From contig NZ_JACVOL010000001.1 of the NCBI RefSeq assembly GCF_018882415.1, forward strand, positions 582,253 to 646,252: DNA of 64,000 nt, in the 5' to 3' direction. The DNA is from Polynucleobacter sp. 86C-FISCH (GTDB lineage: Bacteria > Pseudomonadota > Gammaproteobacteria > Burkholderiales > Burkholderiaceae). Of this stretch, positions 18,910-29,028 are shown piece after piece. The translations under genes and the position numbers were made by a program. A model generated the notes under the pieces. That model saw nothing but the letters and a program-made list of their open reading frames with translations, did no database searches and was not told where the DNA came from. Positions within the stretch are counted from its first letter, which is position 1; every line of letters begins with the position of its first letter.

Positions 18910-18965
18910 CAAACCCAATCCCCCAAACTAAACACAATTAGGGCTAGCCCAAAATAGGCTGGGAC

Positions 18966-18974
18966 TGATACAAT
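18966..18974 (+). promoter_or_regulatory. Extended -10 promoter for rpmB-rpmG
   Basis: TGATACAAT is an extended -10 (TGn plus TACAAT), 31 bp before the rpmB ATG. No good -35 is seen at 17-18 bp, as usual for extended -10 promoters. A GGAG Shine-Dalgarno follows in the leader. The perfect palindrome GGGCTAGCCC (18941-18950) lies about 15 bp upstream of it. Confidence 0.5.
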
Positions 18975-19005
18975 CTTCTTTTTTCGCAATTAATGGAGTT
19001 ATGTC

Positions 19006-19239
19006 ATGGCAAAAGTTTGCCAAGTCACTGGGAAGAAGCCGATGGTTGGCAACAATGTATCCCATGCAAACAATAAAACGAAGCGTCGCTTTTTGCCGAA
19101 TTTGCAAAACCGTCGTTTCTGGGTTGAATCTGAAAACCGTTGGATTAGCTTGCGCTTAACCAATGCTGGTTTGCGCGTTATCGACAAGAACGGCATCGAT
19201 GCTGTGTTGTCTGATCTCCGTGCACGTGGCGAAATTTAA
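19006..19239 (+). CDS. rpmB: 50S ribosomal protein L28
   Basis: L28 is a large-subunit ribosomal protein. The 77-residue length is normal and the sequence is diagnostic: [24 protein letters not shown] is followed by the basic [21 protein letters not shown]. rpmG follows after 11 bp, the usual rpmB-rpmG operon. A GGAG ribosome site precedes the ATG. Confidence 0.97.
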   Translation: MAKVCQVTGKKPMVGNNVSHANNKTKRRFLPNLQNRRFWVESENRWISLRLTNAGLRVIDKNGIDAVLSDLRARGEI

Positions 19240-19250
19240 GGAGCGCACAA

Positions 19251-19418
19251 ATGGCTAAAGGCGGCAGAGAAAAAATCAAGTTAGAGTCATCAGCAGGTAC
19301 TGGTCACTTCTACACAACTTCAAAAAACAAGCGTACAAAGCCTGAGAAAATGGAGATCATGAAGTTTGATCCAACCATTCGCAAGCACGTTGCTTACAAA
19401 GAAACAAAGCTGAAGTAA
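19251..19418 (+). CDS. rpmG: 50S ribosomal protein L33
   Basis: This is a 55-residue L33, the same length as the E. coli protein. It reads [18 protein letters not shown], then [20 protein letters not shown] and ends in AYKETKLK. It has no cysteines, so it is the zinc-independent (C-minus) form. AAGGAG overlapping the rpmB stop region provides the ribosome site. The gene ends 20 bp before a strong terminator. Confidence 0.96.
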   Translation: MAKGGREKIKLESSAGTGHFYTTSKNKRTKPEKMEIMKFDPTIRKHVAYKETKLK

Positions 19419-19432
19419 TCACTTCTTTCAGC

Positions 19433-19468
19433 AAATAAAAAACCCGCTACATCAGCGGGTTTTTTATT
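19433..19468. terminator. Bidirectional terminator between rpmG and the desaturase gene
   Basis: AACCCGCT and AGCGGGTT form an 8-bp stem with loop ACATC, flanked by an A tract before and a T tract after. It serves rpmBG on the plus strand and the convergent desaturase gene on the minus strand. Confidence 0.9.
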
Positions 19469-19482
19469 GTCTAGAAATTTAC

Positions 19483-20676
19483 TTAAGCGTAACGACGCAA
19501 TCTCAAAGAGAATTCACGCAAGCTAGTTAAACCACTCTCTTCTGCATGCTGACACCAAGTATGCAACTGCGATAGCAATTGTTCTTTGGTGGCTGAAGAG
19601 CGACTCCAGATGGCTTGTAAATCACGACGCATTTCAATCATCTTTCGCAGCTGAGCATTGCTTGCCATCAACTCTTCAAGCTTTAACTTCTCTTGTTCAG
19701 TCAAGCGTGACTCGTCCTTAGCCAACCAAGTGCGAGCATCGCCCAGATGCGCTGCTAAGACCTGCATGTGCTGCACTTCATTACTAAAAAAGCTACGCAA
19801 TGTCTTGCTATAGCGGGCCATGATTTCATAGCGATTTGCAATGATGGCTTCTAATGTATTTTGATCTGCAGGACGTAAGTCGCTCAGCACTGGTTTAGGA
19901 GGTGTTTTTTTCACAGTCGCTAAACCAACAGCGCTCATGATCTGGATGTACATCCAACCAATATCAAACTCGTACCATTTATTCGATAGCTTCGCACTTG
20001 TTGCAAACGTGTGATGATTGTTATGCAGCTCTTCACCGCCAATCAAAATTCCCCAAGGCACAATATTTCTGGAAGCATCTTCGCAATCAAAATTGCGATA
20101 TCCCCAAAAGTGGCCAATACCGTTAATCACGCCAGCGGCTGTAATTGGGATCCATAACATTTGCACTGCCCAAACTGTTAGGCCAATCGCACCAAATAAA
20201 AACACATCAATGATGAGCATCATGGCAACGCCCTGCCAAGAGAACTTGGAGTAAATGTTGTGCTCAACCCAATCATCGGGAGTGCCATGGCCAAACTTAT
20301 CGAGAGTCTCTTGATTGGCAGCTTCTTTTTTGTAAAGCTCAGCACCGCGAGAAAGCACGGTATTAATTCCCAAAACTTGCGGGCTATGCGGGTCATCTAC
20401 AGTCTCACACTTAGCGTGATGCTTGCGGTGAATGGCGGCCCACTCCTTGGTCACCATGCCTGTAGTTAACCAAAGCCAAAAACGGAAGAAATGGGAAACG
20501 ATTGGATGTAGGTCTAAAGCACGATGCGCTTGGCAACGGTGCAAGAAAATGGTGACTGCGGCAATTGTGATGTGGGTGGCGACCAGGGTAAAAACGGTAA
20601 TCTGCCACCAAGACCAATCTAAATATCCATTGGCAAGCCAGTGGAGAAACAAATCAAAACCTGAAGCTGTATTCAA
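19483..20676 (-). CDS. Membrane fatty acid desaturase (acyl-CoA/acyl-lipid type)
   Basis: This integral membrane di-iron desaturase introduces a double bond into fatty acyl chains. The three histidine boxes are present: FLHRCQAHR (near residue 45), HRKHHAKCE (near 83) and HNNHHTFA (near 220). Several membrane helices flank them, including WWQITVFTLVATHITIAAVTI and a stretch near 160-190. A C-terminal soluble region of about 130 residues, rich in charged helices, follows the last box. Delta-9 acyl-CoA desaturases share this plan. Regiospecificity and substrate are not readable. The role is probably membrane fluidity control. Confidence 0.85.
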   Translation of the reverse strand: MNTASGFDLFLHWLANGYLDWSWWQITVFTLVATHITIAAVTIFLHRCQAHRALDLHPIVSHFFRFWLWLTTGMVTKEWAAIHRKHHAKCETVDDPHSPQVLGINTVLSRGAELYKKEAANQETLDKFGHGTPDDWVEHNIYSKFSWQGVAMMLIIDVFLFGAIGLTVWAVQMLWIPITAAGVINGIGHFWGYRNFDCEDASRNIVPWGILIGGEELHNNHHTFATSAKLSNKWYEFDIGWMYIQIMSAVGLATVKKTPPKPVLSDLRPADQNTLEAIIANRYEIMARYSKTLRSFFSNEVQHMQVLAAHLGDARTWLAKDESRLTEQEKLKLEELMASNAQLRKMIEMRRDLQAIWSRSSATKEQLLSQLHTWCQHAEESGLTSLREFSLRLRRYA

Positions 20677-20704
20677 AAGGGATTCCCTAAAGAGATCTAA
20701 ACCT

Positions 20705-22264
20705 CTATTTTAGTTCTTTAGGGGCCTTCTTGTTTTTGACCTTGGTCTCTTTTTGATCGTCTTTTTCAGATTCAAGGGCTGGGGTGGCTGCCTTCTTTTG
20801 GAAAACTGCTCCAAAGAAACCATCCGTTCCATGAATATGAGGCCATAACTGCCACCATGGATTATCAGGACTGCATCCTAATGGTAATTTTTCCTTTGGA
20901 AACAATGGCTTAAGAACTTCGGCGGCTGGAACAACCTCAAATTGGGGGTGTTTTGCCAGAAAATCCTCGGCAATTGCCTGGTTCTCTTGAGGCAATAGGC
21001 TGCAGGTCGCATAAACCAGGCGGCCATCTGGTTTTAATAGCCGCGCAGCCGAGTGCAGGATGTTCATTTGCTTCTGGTTTAACTCCAATACTCCCTCTGG
21101 AGTCTGGCGCCACTTCAAGTCAGGATTGCGTCGCAAAGTACCCATGCCACTACAAGGGGCATCTACCAGCACACGATCAATCTTGCCGGCAAGGCGTTTG
21201 ATCTTGGCATCGTTCTCACTATCAATCCACACAGGATGAACGTTAGAAAGGCCGCTACGGGCTTGTCTTGGCTTCAAATTAGCCAAACGACGCTCTGATG
21301 TATCCAAAGCATATAGACGCCCCGTGGAGCGCATGATGGCTCCAATCGCTAGAGTCTTGCCGCCAGCACCAGCGCAAAAGTCCACGACCATTTCACCGCG
21401 CTTTGGCGCAAGCAAATAAGCTAAGAGCTGACTACCTTCATCTTGCACTTCAAACATGCCCGCTTTAAAGCCTGGCGTATTTTGTAATGCTGGTTTACCC
21501 ATAATGCGCACACCATCAGGCGCATATGGAGTTGGGATTGCTTGATAGCGTCCACCTAATGCATTCATCTGCGCGAGCAATTCTTCGCGGTTGGTTTTCA
21601 TGGTGTTCGCACGCAAATCTAATAATGCTGGATGCATTAAAGATTTAGCCAACTCTTCACGAGATTCTTCACCAGGATATTTTCCAAATGCATCCCACAA
21701 CCACTCAGGCAAATTATTGCGAACGAGAGGATTTAAAGCGGCAGGATCAACTGTTGCAAAACGTTGCAACCATTCATACTCACCCGCTTTTAAGACATGG
21801 GCTAAGTCGGCGATAGCACTCTCAGCACGGTTGGCAGAACCCAAACCACCTTCAGACAAAGCAGACAGCAAACCCAATAGGGCTAAGCGTCTAGCTTGAG
21901 AGCCCTCACCGCTAGAAGCAAATTGTGAGAACTCGTTTTTACGACGCAAGATCGCAAATGCACTCTCTGCAATCAAAGCGCGATCACGATTTCCAAGTTG
22001 CTTCTCTTCTCTGAAGTAACGACTGACCACTCGGTCTGCTGGCTGCTCAAAGCTGAGCAACTCTGGTAGCAAGCGCTCGAGATGAATTGCATGCTGTGGC
22101 AATGCTTTTGCATTGGAGAAATTCTTTTGACCTTCAGGCGCAATGAGATTACCGCTGGCATTGCGACGCTCAGGTCGACGCAATGGATCTTTCGATTTCG
22201 CTGCGTAACTTTTGTGGGGGGCTAATCTGCTGCCAGATTTGCGGGGTGGACGTTCTGCACTCAT
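20705..22264 (-). CDS. RsmB/NOP family SAM-dependent RNA (cytosine-5) methyltransferase
   Basis: The 519-residue protein has an N-terminal helical NusB-like RNA-binding region and a C-terminal class I methyltransferase. The SAM-binding motif is VVDFCAGAGGKTLAIGAIM. The two catalytic cysteines are in VDAPCSGMGTLRRNPD and LVYATCSLLPQENQ, the hallmark of rRNA m5C methyltransferases of the RsmB/NOP2 family. The first 50 residues and the last 20 (KDDQKETKVKNKKAPKEL) are strongly basic and probably disordered. Whether it acts at C967 of 16S rRNA like RsmB is not certain. The start overlaps the purN stop by 4 bp. Confidence 0.87.
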   Translation of the reverse strand: MSAERPPRKSGSRLAPHKSYAAKSKDPLRRPERRNASGNLIAPEGQKNFSNAKALPQHAIHLERLLPELLSFEQPADRVVSRYFREEKQLGNRDRALIAESAFAILRRKNEFSQFASSGEGSQARRLALLGLLSALSEGGLGSANRAESAIADLAHVLKAGEYEWLQRFATVDPAALNPLVRNNLPEWLWDAFGKYPGEESREELAKSLMHPALLDLRANTMKTNREELLAQMNALGGRYQAIPTPYAPDGVRIMGKPALQNTPGFKAGMFEVQDEGSQLLAYLLAPKRGEMVVDFCAGAGGKTLAIGAIMRSTGRLYALDTSERRLANLKPRQARSGLSNVHPVWIDSENDAKIKRLAGKIDRVLVDAPCSGMGTLRRNPDLKWRQTPEGVLELNQKQMNILHSAARLLKPDGRLVYATCSLLPQENQAIAEDFLAKHPQFEVVPAAEVLKPLFPKEKLPLGCSPDNPWWQLWPHIHGTDGFFGAVFQKKAATPALESEKDDQKETKVKNKKAPKELK

Positions 22265-22890
22265 AATTTAAAAAATTGCGACTCCGGGGGTTGTAACTTC
22301 ACTTGATTACCTTCTATTCGCAATCGTCCATCGAGGAACCATTTTACGGCCCGCGGGTAAATTTGATGCTCAGCCGTCAAAACACGGGCCGCCAGGGTAT
22401 CCGCATCATCCCCTTCCAACACTGGAACTGAGGCCTGACAAATAATTGGGCCCTCATCCACACCCTCATTCACAAAATGGACTGTAGCGCCATGCTCTTT
22501 GACTCCAGCCTCTAAAGCCCGCTCATGGGTATGTAAACCAGGGAAGGCGGGCAATAGCGCTGGGTGGATATTGATTAAACGACCCTCGAAATGACGAATA
22601 AATCCAGGGGTCAAAATTCTCATAAATCCAGCAAGAACCACCAAATCAGCCCCTAAAGCGTCTATCTGCTGAATTAAGGCAGCGTCAAAGGACTCTCGGT
22701 TGGGGTGCTCTTTATGCTCAATTGCAAAAGCCGGAATACCCTGCGAGCGAGCAAAATCAAGGCCCTTAGCCGCTGAGTGATTCGCTATCACCCCAGCAAA
22801 TGTGACTGGCCATTGCTCTTTTTGAGCTGTTTTGTATATGGCCTCGAAATTAGATCCGCGGCCTGAGATTAAGGTGACGATAGAAGGCAT
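22261..22890 (-). CDS. purN: Phosphoribosylglycinamide formyltransferase
   Basis: PurN transfers a formyl group from 10-formyl-THF to GAR in purine synthesis. The ATG at 22890 (209 aa) gives MPSIVTLISGRGSNFEAIYK with the conserved SGRGSN near the start. The catalytic region has VLAGFMRILTPGFI, then INIHPALLPAFPGLHTHERAL (active His) and VHFVNEGVDEGPIICQ (active Asp). A GTG two codons upstream is less likely. The -10-like TATATT ends 6 nt before the ATG. The downstream methyltransferase gene is coupled through ATGA. Confidence 0.94.
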   Translation of the reverse strand: MPSIVTLISGRGSNFEAIYKTAQKEQWPVTFAGVIANHSAAKGLDFARSQGIPAFAIEHKEHPNRESFDAALIQQIDALGADLVVLAGFMRILTPGFIRHFEGRLINIHPALLPAFPGLHTHERALEAGVKEHGATVHFVNEGVDEGPIICQASVPVLEGDDADTLAARVLTAEHQIYPRAVKWFLDGRLRIEGNQVKLQPPESQFFKL

Positions 22891-22896
22891 GCCCAC

Positions 22897-22904
22897 AATA
22901 TAAT
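22897..22904. promoter_or_regulatory. Overlapping divergent -10 elements for purN and ribF
   Basis: The 8-bp AATATAAT holds TATATT on the minus strand (22897-22902), ending 6 nt before the purN ATG. On the plus strand it holds a perfect TATAAT (22899-22904), 25 bp before the ribF GTG. Only 39 bp separate the two start codons, so this is the only room for both promoters. No strong -35 is visible on either strand. Confidence 0.5.
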
Positions 22905-22929
22905 TGATGGCTACCCTGAAAGCGATTTT

Positions 22930-23880
22930 GTGAACGTATTCCGTGGCCCCACCCAGTTTTCTGCAGGACCAGCTTGTGCCCTAACCATCGGTAATTTCGA
23001 TGGCGTGCACAGGGGTCATCGCGCCCTGCTCAAGGAACTTGTCGATGGCGCCAAGAATCGAGGCTTGGTCAGCTGTGTCATGACCTTTGAGCCACACCCA
23101 AAAGAATTCTTCTCCCCAGAACAAGCACCACCCCGCATTCTGAATTTGCGCGATAAATTAGCTGCGCTTGCCGATCTAGGAATTGACCGTGTTGTTGTGG
23201 AGCATTTCAACTCCGCTTTTGCAAAACTCACCCCAGAAGAATTTGTTTCAGAAATTATCGTCAAGCGATTAAACGCTAAATGGATTTTGATTGGCGATGA
23301 TTTTTGCTACGGTGCTAAACGCGCAGGTAACTTTGCTAGCTTAAAAGCTGCTGGCGAAAAATATGGTTTTGAGGTGTCAAGTATTCAAACGATCCAAGAA
23401 GGCGGCGAACGCATTTCAAGCTCTGCACTGCGCACAGCACTTGCAAGTGGAGACATGCAGTTTGCTGAAAAATTATTGGGTCGTCCTTACGGAATTTCTG
23501 GGCACGTTATTCATGGTCAACAGCTCGGTCGTCAATTGGGTTTTCCGACCTTGAACTTGGCGGTTGCCAATCACTTGCATCATCGCAAACCAGCGACTAC
23601 CGGAATCTTCACCGCACAAGTTTTAGGACTGAGTGATAAACCTCTACCAGCAGTGGCTAGCCTGGGCGTCAGACCCACCGTGGAAGATGAAGGCAGAGTA
23701 TTGCTAGAGACCCATATCTTTGATTACAACGCGGATGTATACGGAAAAATTATCACCGTAGAACTCTTAGAAAAAATCCGTGATGAGGCGAAGTACCCAG
23801 ACCTCGAAACCCTTACACAAGCGATTGCATCTGATGCAGCGCATGCCAGAAATTATTTCCAGAAAAAAGCTTATGTCTGA
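22930..23880 (+). CDS. ribF: Bifunctional riboflavin kinase / FMN adenylyltransferase
   Basis: RibF converts riboflavin to FMN and then FAD. The 316-residue protein has the N-terminal nucleotidyltransferase domain with [20 protein letters not shown] near residue 20 and [11 protein letters not shown] plus [15 protein letters not shown] near 115. The C-terminal kinase domain has [20 protein letters not shown] near 195. The start is GTG with a weak GAAAG upstream. The 3' end overlaps ileS by 8 bp; ribF-ileS-lspA is a widely conserved order. Confidence 0.95.
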   Translation: MNVFRGPTQFSAGPACALTIGNFDGVHRGHRALLKELVDGAKNRGLVSCVMTFEPHPKEFFSPEQAPPRILNLRDKLAALADLGIDRVVVEHFNSAFAKLTPEEFVSEIIVKRLNAKWILIGDDFCYGAKRAGNFASLKAAGEKYGFEVSSIQTIQEGGERISSSALRTALASGDMQFAEKLLGRPYGISGHVIHGQQLGRQLGFPTLNLAVANHLHHRKPATTGIFTAQVLGLSDKPLPAVASLGVRPTVEDEGRVLLETHIFDYNADVYGKIITVELLEKIRDEAKYPDLETLTQAIASDAAHARNYFQKKAYV

Positions 23881-26734
23881 AAAAGAAAACTCTTATCCCG
23901 TTAATTTGCTAGATACCTCCTTTCCGATGCGAGGTGATTTAGCCAAACGCGAACCACAGTGGGTTGCTGGCTGGCAAAAAAATAAGCTCTACGAAAAGAT
24001 TCGTGCAGCACATGCTAACCAACCAAAGTTCATCTTGCATGATGGCCCTCCATATGCAAACGGCGATATTCATATTGGGCATGCAGTCAATAAGATTTTG
24101 AAAGACATGATTGTGAAGTCCCGCTGGCTCATGGGTTTTGATTCTGTATATGTGCCAGGCTGGGATTGTCATGGCATGCCAATTGAAATTCAGATTGAAA
24201 AAGAATTTGGTAAAAATTTACCAACTGCTGAGGTTCAATCTAAGGCACGCGCCTACGCGCATGTCCAGGTTGAGAAACAAAAGAAAGATTTTGAGCGCTT
24301 AGGCGTTCTGGGAGATTGGAATAACCCCTATCTCACCATGAACTTTCGTAACGAAGCTGATGAAATCCGTGCTCTGGGCAAGATCTGGGAAAAAGGCTAT
24401 GTCTTCCGCGGCTTAAAGCCGGTGAACTGGTGTTTTGATTGTGGCTCTGCACTTGCAGAAGCTGAAGTGGAGTATCAAGATAAAACTGATCCAACCGTAG
24501 ATGTTGGTTTTGCATTTGATGATGCTCAGCGTCCACAGCTAGCAAAAGTATTTGGACTTTCTGAGTTGCCCAATAAGCCAGGTCAAATTGTGATCTGGAC
24601 AACAACGCCTTGGACTATTCCTGCTAACCAAGCGATGAACGTTCATCCAGAGCTTACTTATGCACTGGTAGATGTTGGCGATAAATTATTAATCCTCGCA
24701 AAAGATCGCGTTGAAACTTGCTTGCAGGACTATGGTCTTGAAGGCAAAGTGATTGCCACTTGCCAAGGTGCACAGTTGGCAAATATTTCTTTCTGGCATC
24801 CATTGGCGCCATTACACGAGGGCTATAAACGCCTCTCACCAATTTATCCGGCTGAATATGTCACGCTCGATACAGGTACGGGCATTGTTCACTCAGCACC
24901 TGCTTATGGTGAGGAAGACTTTAAATCCTGCAAAGCCAACAAACTTGCTGACAAGGACATTCTCAATCCAGTCATGGGCAATGGTGTGTACGCATCTTGG
25001 TTACCACTCTTCGCCAATGAGTACATCTGGAAAGCAAACCCCAAGATTGTTGAAGCAATGCGTGAAGCGGGCAGCCTCTTACGCGATAAAACCTATACAC
25101 ACTCATACATGCATTGCTGGCGCCATAAGTCGCCGATAATTTACCGCGCTACCTCACAATGGTTTGCGAGCATGGATAAGAAACCATCTGATGGCAAAGC
25201 TAGCTTGCGTGAGACTGCGCTAGCCGGCATTGAGAACACTGAGTTCTTCCCTGCCTGGGGTAAGCAGCGCTTAAACAGCATGATTGCAAACCGTCCTGAC
25301 TGGACTTTGTCACGTCAGCGCCAATGGGGTGTGCCTATGGCTTTCTTTGTTCATAAAGAAAGTGGTGAGCCACACCCACGCACCGTTGAACTCCTTGAAG
25401 AAATTGCCAAGCGCGTAGAAAAAGAAGGTATTGAAGCCTGGCAAAAATTAGAAGTTGCCGAACTGCTGGGCGAAGAAGCTGCCCAATACGAAAAGAACAA
25501 AGATACTTTAGACGTTTGGTTTGACTCCGGCACAACGCACTGGCACGTGATTCGTGGATCACATCGCGATGAGTTGTTAACCGCCGAAGCAGAGACGCCA
25601 AACGGTCGCTTGGCTGATTTATACCTTGAGGGCTCGGACCAACATCGCGGCTGGTTCCACTCTTCCTTGCTAACAGGCGCCATGCTCGATGGCAAGCCGC
25701 CATACAAAGCACTCTTGACTCACGGCTTCACCGTGGATGGTCAAGGACGCAAGATGAGTAAGTCGGTGGGTAATGTGATTGCCCCTCAACAAGTAGCAGA
25801 CAAGCTTGGCGCAGAAATTATTCGCCTCTGGGTTGCCTCTACCGACTACTCAGGCGAAATGACGATCTCGGACGAGATTCTCAAGCGTGTGACGGAGAGT
25901 TATCGCCGTATTCGCAATACATTGCGCTTCTTGTTGGCCAACCTGTCAGATTTTGATCCTAGCAAGCACTCTATGCCTGCAGACCAGTGGCTTGAGATTG
26001 ATCGCTATGCTGTTGCGCTTGCCAATGCATTACAGAATGATGTGGAAGCGCACTACAAGGCTTATGAATTCCAACCTGCAGTCGCACGCATGTTGACTTT
26101 CTGCTCTGAAGATTTAGGCGGCTTCTACCTCGATATTCTGAAGGATCGCCTCTACACCAGCGCACCTGACTCCCCTGATCGCCGTGCAGCGCAGAACGCT
26201 CTATTCCACATCACCCGCAATCTCTTGAAGTGGCTATCTCCATTCCTCTCCTTCACTGCAGAAGAAGCCTGGAAAGACTTCCCACATGGCTCAGGAAGTA
26301 AGCCTGCTGAATCCATCTTTATGGAAGAGTTTGGCCAGTTCCCAGAAATTGCTCATGCCGATGAATTACTCGCCAAATGGAGTCGCATTCGTGAAATTCG
26401 CTCTGAAGTTACCAAGGCAATTGAAGTCGAGCGTGAGGCCGGCAATGTGGGCTCATCCTTGCAAGCCGAACTGACAATCAAAGTGGGTGATATCGACTTT
26501 GCGATTTTGCATTCGCTTGAAGATGACTTACGCTTTGTCACCATCACCTCTAGTGCCAATATTGAGTTGAGCAACGCAGGCTTAGAAGTATTGGTACGTG
26601 GCAGCCAATATAAAAAGTGTGGTCGCTGCTGGCATCACACCCAAGATGTAGGTAGCAATACTGATCACCCAGAGTTATGTGGTCGCTGTATCAGCAACTT
26701 ATTTGGCGACGGCGACCACCGCCTGTTTGCCTAA
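23873..26734 (+). CDS. ileS: Isoleucine--tRNA ligase
   Basis: IleRS charges tRNA-Ile with proofreading of valine. I chose the ATG at 23873 (953 aa, [21 protein letters not shown]); the longer open frame is antisense-free but inside ribF in another frame. Motifs: HIGH in [19 protein letters not shown] near residue 58, KMSKS in [11 protein letters not shown] near 620, and the editing-domain [14 protein letters not shown] near 240. The C-terminal zinc finger is CGRCWHHT...CGRCISNL, as in the bacterial ileS1 type. ribF overlaps upstream and lspA follows by 11 bp. Confidence 0.97.
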   Translation: MSEKENSYPVNLLDTSFPMRGDLAKREPQWVAGWQKNKLYEKIRAAHANQPKFILHDGPPYANGDIHIGHAVNKILKDMIVKSRWLMGFDSVYVPGWDCHGMPIEIQIEKEFGKNLPTAEVQSKARAYAHVQVEKQKKDFERLGVLGDWNNPYLTMNFRNEADEIRALGKIWEKGYVFRGLKPVNWCFDCGSALAEAEVEYQDKTDPTVDVGFAFDDAQRPQLAKVFGLSELPNKPGQIVIWTTTPWTIPANQAMNVHPELTYALVDVGDKLLILAKDRVETCLQDYGLEGKVIATCQGAQLANISFWHPLAPLHEGYKRLSPIYPAEYVTLDTGTGIVHSAPAYGEEDFKSCKANKLADKDILNPVMGNGVYASWLPLFANEYIWKANPKIVEAMREAGSLLRDKTYTHSYMHCWRHKSPIIYRATSQWFASMDKKPSDGKASLRETALAGIENTEFFPAWGKQRLNSMIANRPDWTLSRQRQWGVPMAFFVHKESGEPHPRTVELLEEIAKRVEKEGIEAWQKLEVAELLGEEAAQYEKNKDTLDVWFDSGTTHWHVIRGSHRDELLTAEAETPNGRLADLYLEGSDQHRGWFHSSLLTGAMLDGKPPYKALLTHGFTVDGQGRKMSKSVGNVIAPQQVADKLGAEIIRLWVASTDYSGEMTISDEILKRVTESYRRIRNTLRFLLANLSDFDPSKHSMPADQWLEIDRYAVALANALQNDVEAHYKAYEFQPAVARMLTFCSEDLGGFYLDILKDRLYTSAPDSPDRRAAQNALFHITRNLLKWLSPFLSFTAEEAWKDFPHGSGSKPAESIFMEEFGQFPEIAHADELLAKWSRIREIRSEVTKAIEVEREAGNVGSSLQAELTIKVGDIDFAILHSLEDDLRFVTITSSANIELSNAGLEVLVRGSQYKKCGRCWHHTQDVGSNTDHPELCGRCISNLFGDGDHRLFA

Positions 26735-26745
26735 GATACCTTTAT

Positions 26746-27237
26746 ATGAAAAGTCTCACTCTGCTTCGTTACCTCGCAATTGCGATCATCGTGCTCTTGC
26801 TAGATCAACTTAGCAAGTGGTCAGCGCTGAGTAATTTGCAAATGGGTGTGCCTGTGCCGGTATTACCTTTTATGAACTGGTTGCTCCTCTTTAATCCAGG
26901 CGCAGCATTTTCATTTTTAGCAGAAGGTTCTGGTTGGCAGCGCTGGTTCTTTACTATCCTTGGTCTAGGAGCGTCGATTTATATTATTTGGCTGCTGTAT
27001 AAAAGCCAAAGCGACAAACTACTCTGCATAGCTCTGAGCCTCATCTTGGGTGGAGCCCTGGGCAATGTCCTGGATCGAGTCATGTATGGTGCTGTAGTCG
27101 ACTTTATCGACCTGTATTACGCCAATTGGCATTGGCCGGCATTCAATATTGCCGATAGCGCCATCTGCATTGGCGCCGCCCTCATCATTTGGGGCGAATT
27201 ACGCAAGTCATTTGGCAAATCTGCCCAATCCCATTAA
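26746..27237 (+). CDS. lspA: Lipoprotein signal peptidase (signal peptidase II)
   Basis: LspA removes signal peptides from prolipoproteins after lipidation, in the inner membrane. The ATG at 26746 gives 163 aa with four hydrophobic segments. Family motifs are LDQLSKW near residue 20, LLLFNPGAAFSFLAEGSGWQRW near 50 and the catalytic aspartates in GAVVDFIDLY and FNIADSAICIGA. The longer upstream frame only repeats the 3' end of ileS in another frame and is rejected. It would process the LivK lipoprotein found in this window. Confidence 0.96.
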   Translation: MKSLTLLRYLAIAIIVLLLDQLSKWSALSNLQMGVPVPVLPFMNWLLLFNPGAAFSFLAEGSGWQRWFFTILGLGASIYIIWLLYKSQSDKLLCIALSLILGGALGNVLDRVMYGAVVDFIDLYYANWHWPAFNIADSAICIGAALIIWGELRKSFGKSAQSH

Positions 27238-27246
27238 GCTGGCGCC

Positions 27247-28458
27247 ATGCAATCACTTTTAAATAAGAAGATCGTTCTCGGAATCTCTGGCGGCATTGCA
27301 GCCTATAAAGCTCCAGAACTTGCGCGCCAGTTAATGCAAGAAGGCGCTTCGGTACAAGTAGTTATGACTGAAGCCGCTCAGCAATTTGTAACACCAGTAA
27401 CCATGCAAGCCCTCACGGGCAACCCGGTTTACTTAAGCCAATGGGATAGCAGCATTCCAAACAATATGGCGCACATCGAGCTATCTCGCTCAGCAGATGC
27501 GATTTTGATTGCGCCCGCAAGTGCCGATCTGATGGCCAAACTTTCATTGGGCTTAGCTGACGACTTGTTGACTACTCTTTGCCTAGCAAGAGATTGCCCT
27601 CTTCTGCTGACTCCAGCAATGAATAAACAAATGTGGGAGCACGCGGCTACCCAGAGAAGTGCGCAAAGACTGGCAGCAGATGGCGTTACCCTACTAGGGC
27701 CTGCGAGCGGCTTTCAGGCGTGCGGCGAAGTAGGCATGGGCAGAATGCTCGAACCTGCTGAAATTACCGAGCAAGTGATTGCCTTCTTCCAGAAAAAATC
27801 CTTAGCTGGCAAAAAAGTACTGATTACTGCTGGCCCTACTTTTGAAGCAATCGATCCAGTGCGAGGTATTACCAACCACAGCTCAGGCAAGATGGGTTTT
27901 GCAATCGCAAGGGCCGCTGTTGAAGCCGGCGCTCAAGTCCACCTCATTGCTGGCCCCTGCGATCTTGATACACCACTTTTGGCAACAGGCCAAATTACTC
28001 GCACTAACGTAGTTAGCGCTAAAGAAATGCATGCAGCCACACTAAGTTCAGCTGACAGCGATGTTTTTTTTGCGGTTGCTGCTGTTGCTGACTGGGGAAT
28101 CGCGAAGCCAGCGAAAGAGAAATTAAAGCGCCAAGGCAATCAAGCGCCAAATCTGGATTTTGTCGCCAACCCAGATATCTTGTTAGATATTGCCAAGTCC
28201 GTGAAGACCAAGGGTGGCAAGCCTTACCCTTATTGCGTTGGTTTTGCGGCTGAATCTAATGACCTAGAGAAGCATGCCGATGAAAAGCGTAAGCGCAAAG
28301 GCATTCCAATGATTGTCGGTAACATCGGCCCAGATACTTTTGGTAGCGACCTCAATCAATTAATTGTTATTGACGCTAGCGGCAGCAAGAAAATTGCCAA
28401 AGCAGAAAAACTGCAATTAGCACGCCAACTGATTCAATTAGTTGCCAAGAAAATTTAA
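27247..28458 (+). CDS. coaBC: Bifunctional phosphopantothenoylcysteine decarboxylase / phosphopantothenate--cysteine ligase
   Basis: CoaBC (Dfp) adds cysteine to phosphopantothenate and decarboxylates the product in CoA synthesis. The N-terminal CoaC flavoprotein domain has [19 protein letters not shown] at the start, the active-site histidine region [22 protein letters not shown] near residue 75 and PAMNKQMW near 125. CoaB begins near 190 with [29 protein letters not shown]. It sits in a ribF-ileS-lspA-coaBC-dut run. panB, an earlier pathway gene, lies 18 kb further on. Confidence 0.95.
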   Translation: MQSLLNKKIVLGISGGIAAYKAPELARQLMQEGASVQVVMTEAAQQFVTPVTMQALTGNPVYLSQWDSSIPNNMAHIELSRSADAILIAPASADLMAKLSLGLADDLLTTLCLARDCPLLLTPAMNKQMWEHAATQRSAQRLAADGVTLLGPASGFQACGEVGMGRMLEPAEITEQVIAFFQKKSLAGKKVLITAGPTFEAIDPVRGITNHSSGKMGFAIARAAVEAGAQVHLIAGPCDLDTPLLATGQITRTNVVSAKEMHAATLSSADSDVFFAVAAVADWGIAKPAKEKLKRQGNQAPNLDFVANPDILLDIAKSVKTKGGKPYPYCVGFAAESNDLEKHADEKRKRKGIPMIVGNIGPDTFGSDLNQLIVIDASGSKKIAKAEKLQLARQLIQLVAKKI

Positions 28459-28499
28459 GTAGCACCTCTTTATTTACATTCCCCGTTTTAGGAAATTCC

Positions 28500-28949
28500 A
28501 TGCAATCTCTCCAAGTCAAAATTCTCGATGAACGTATGCGCGACCAATTGCCAACCTATGGCACGCCTGGCAGCGCTGGACTCGATCTGCGTGCCTGTAT
28601 TGATGAGGCGATCGAAATTGCCCCAGGTCAAACTGTTCTTGTGCCAACTGGCTTGGCTATTTATGTTGAAGACCCTCGCTATGCAGCTTTTATTCTCCCG
28701 CGCTCAGGCTTAGGTCATAAACATGGCATCGTGCTGGGCAACCTGGTAGGCCTAATCGATTCTGACTACCAGGGTCAACTGATGGTGAGCACCTGGAATC
28801 GCGGATCTACCCCATTCAAACTGGAGCCGATGGAGCGCTTAGCTCAATTGGTGGTGATGCCAGTGCAACAGGTGGAACTTAAAGTAGTGGAAGAGTTCAC
28901 CGAAAGTAGTCGTGGTGCAGGTGGTTTTGGCAGTACAGGCAGAGCTTAA
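28500..28949 (+). CDS. dut: Deoxyuridine 5'-triphosphate nucleotidohydrolase
   Basis: dUTPase removes dUTP and supplies dUMP for dTMP synthesis. The 149-residue trimeric-type protein shows all five motifs: [47 protein letters not shown], and the C-terminal [12 protein letters not shown] that closes over the active site. AGGAAA upstream gives a ribosome site. The coaBC-dut pair is conserved in Proteobacteria. A terminator follows. Confidence 0.97.
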   Translation: MQSLQVKILDERMRDQLPTYGTPGSAGLDLRACIDEAIEIAPGQTVLVPTGLAIYVEDPRYAAFILPRSGLGHKHGIVLGNLVGLIDSDYQGQLMVSTWNRGSTPFKLEPMERLAQLVVMPVQQVELKVVEEFTESSRGAGGFGSTGRA

Positions 28950-28982
28950 GTCATACTAATTTTTCACGCCTGCATCATTGAA

Positions 28983-29015
28983 ACAAAAAAGCCACCCGTA
29001 GGTGGCTTTTCTTTT
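28983..29015. terminator. Terminator between dut and the Hc1-like gene
   Basis: GCCACC-CGTA-GGTGGC is flanked by an A tract on one side and TTTTCTTTT on the other, so it can act in both directions. Confidence 0.85.
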
Positions 29016-29028
29016 GAGCACAAATTGC

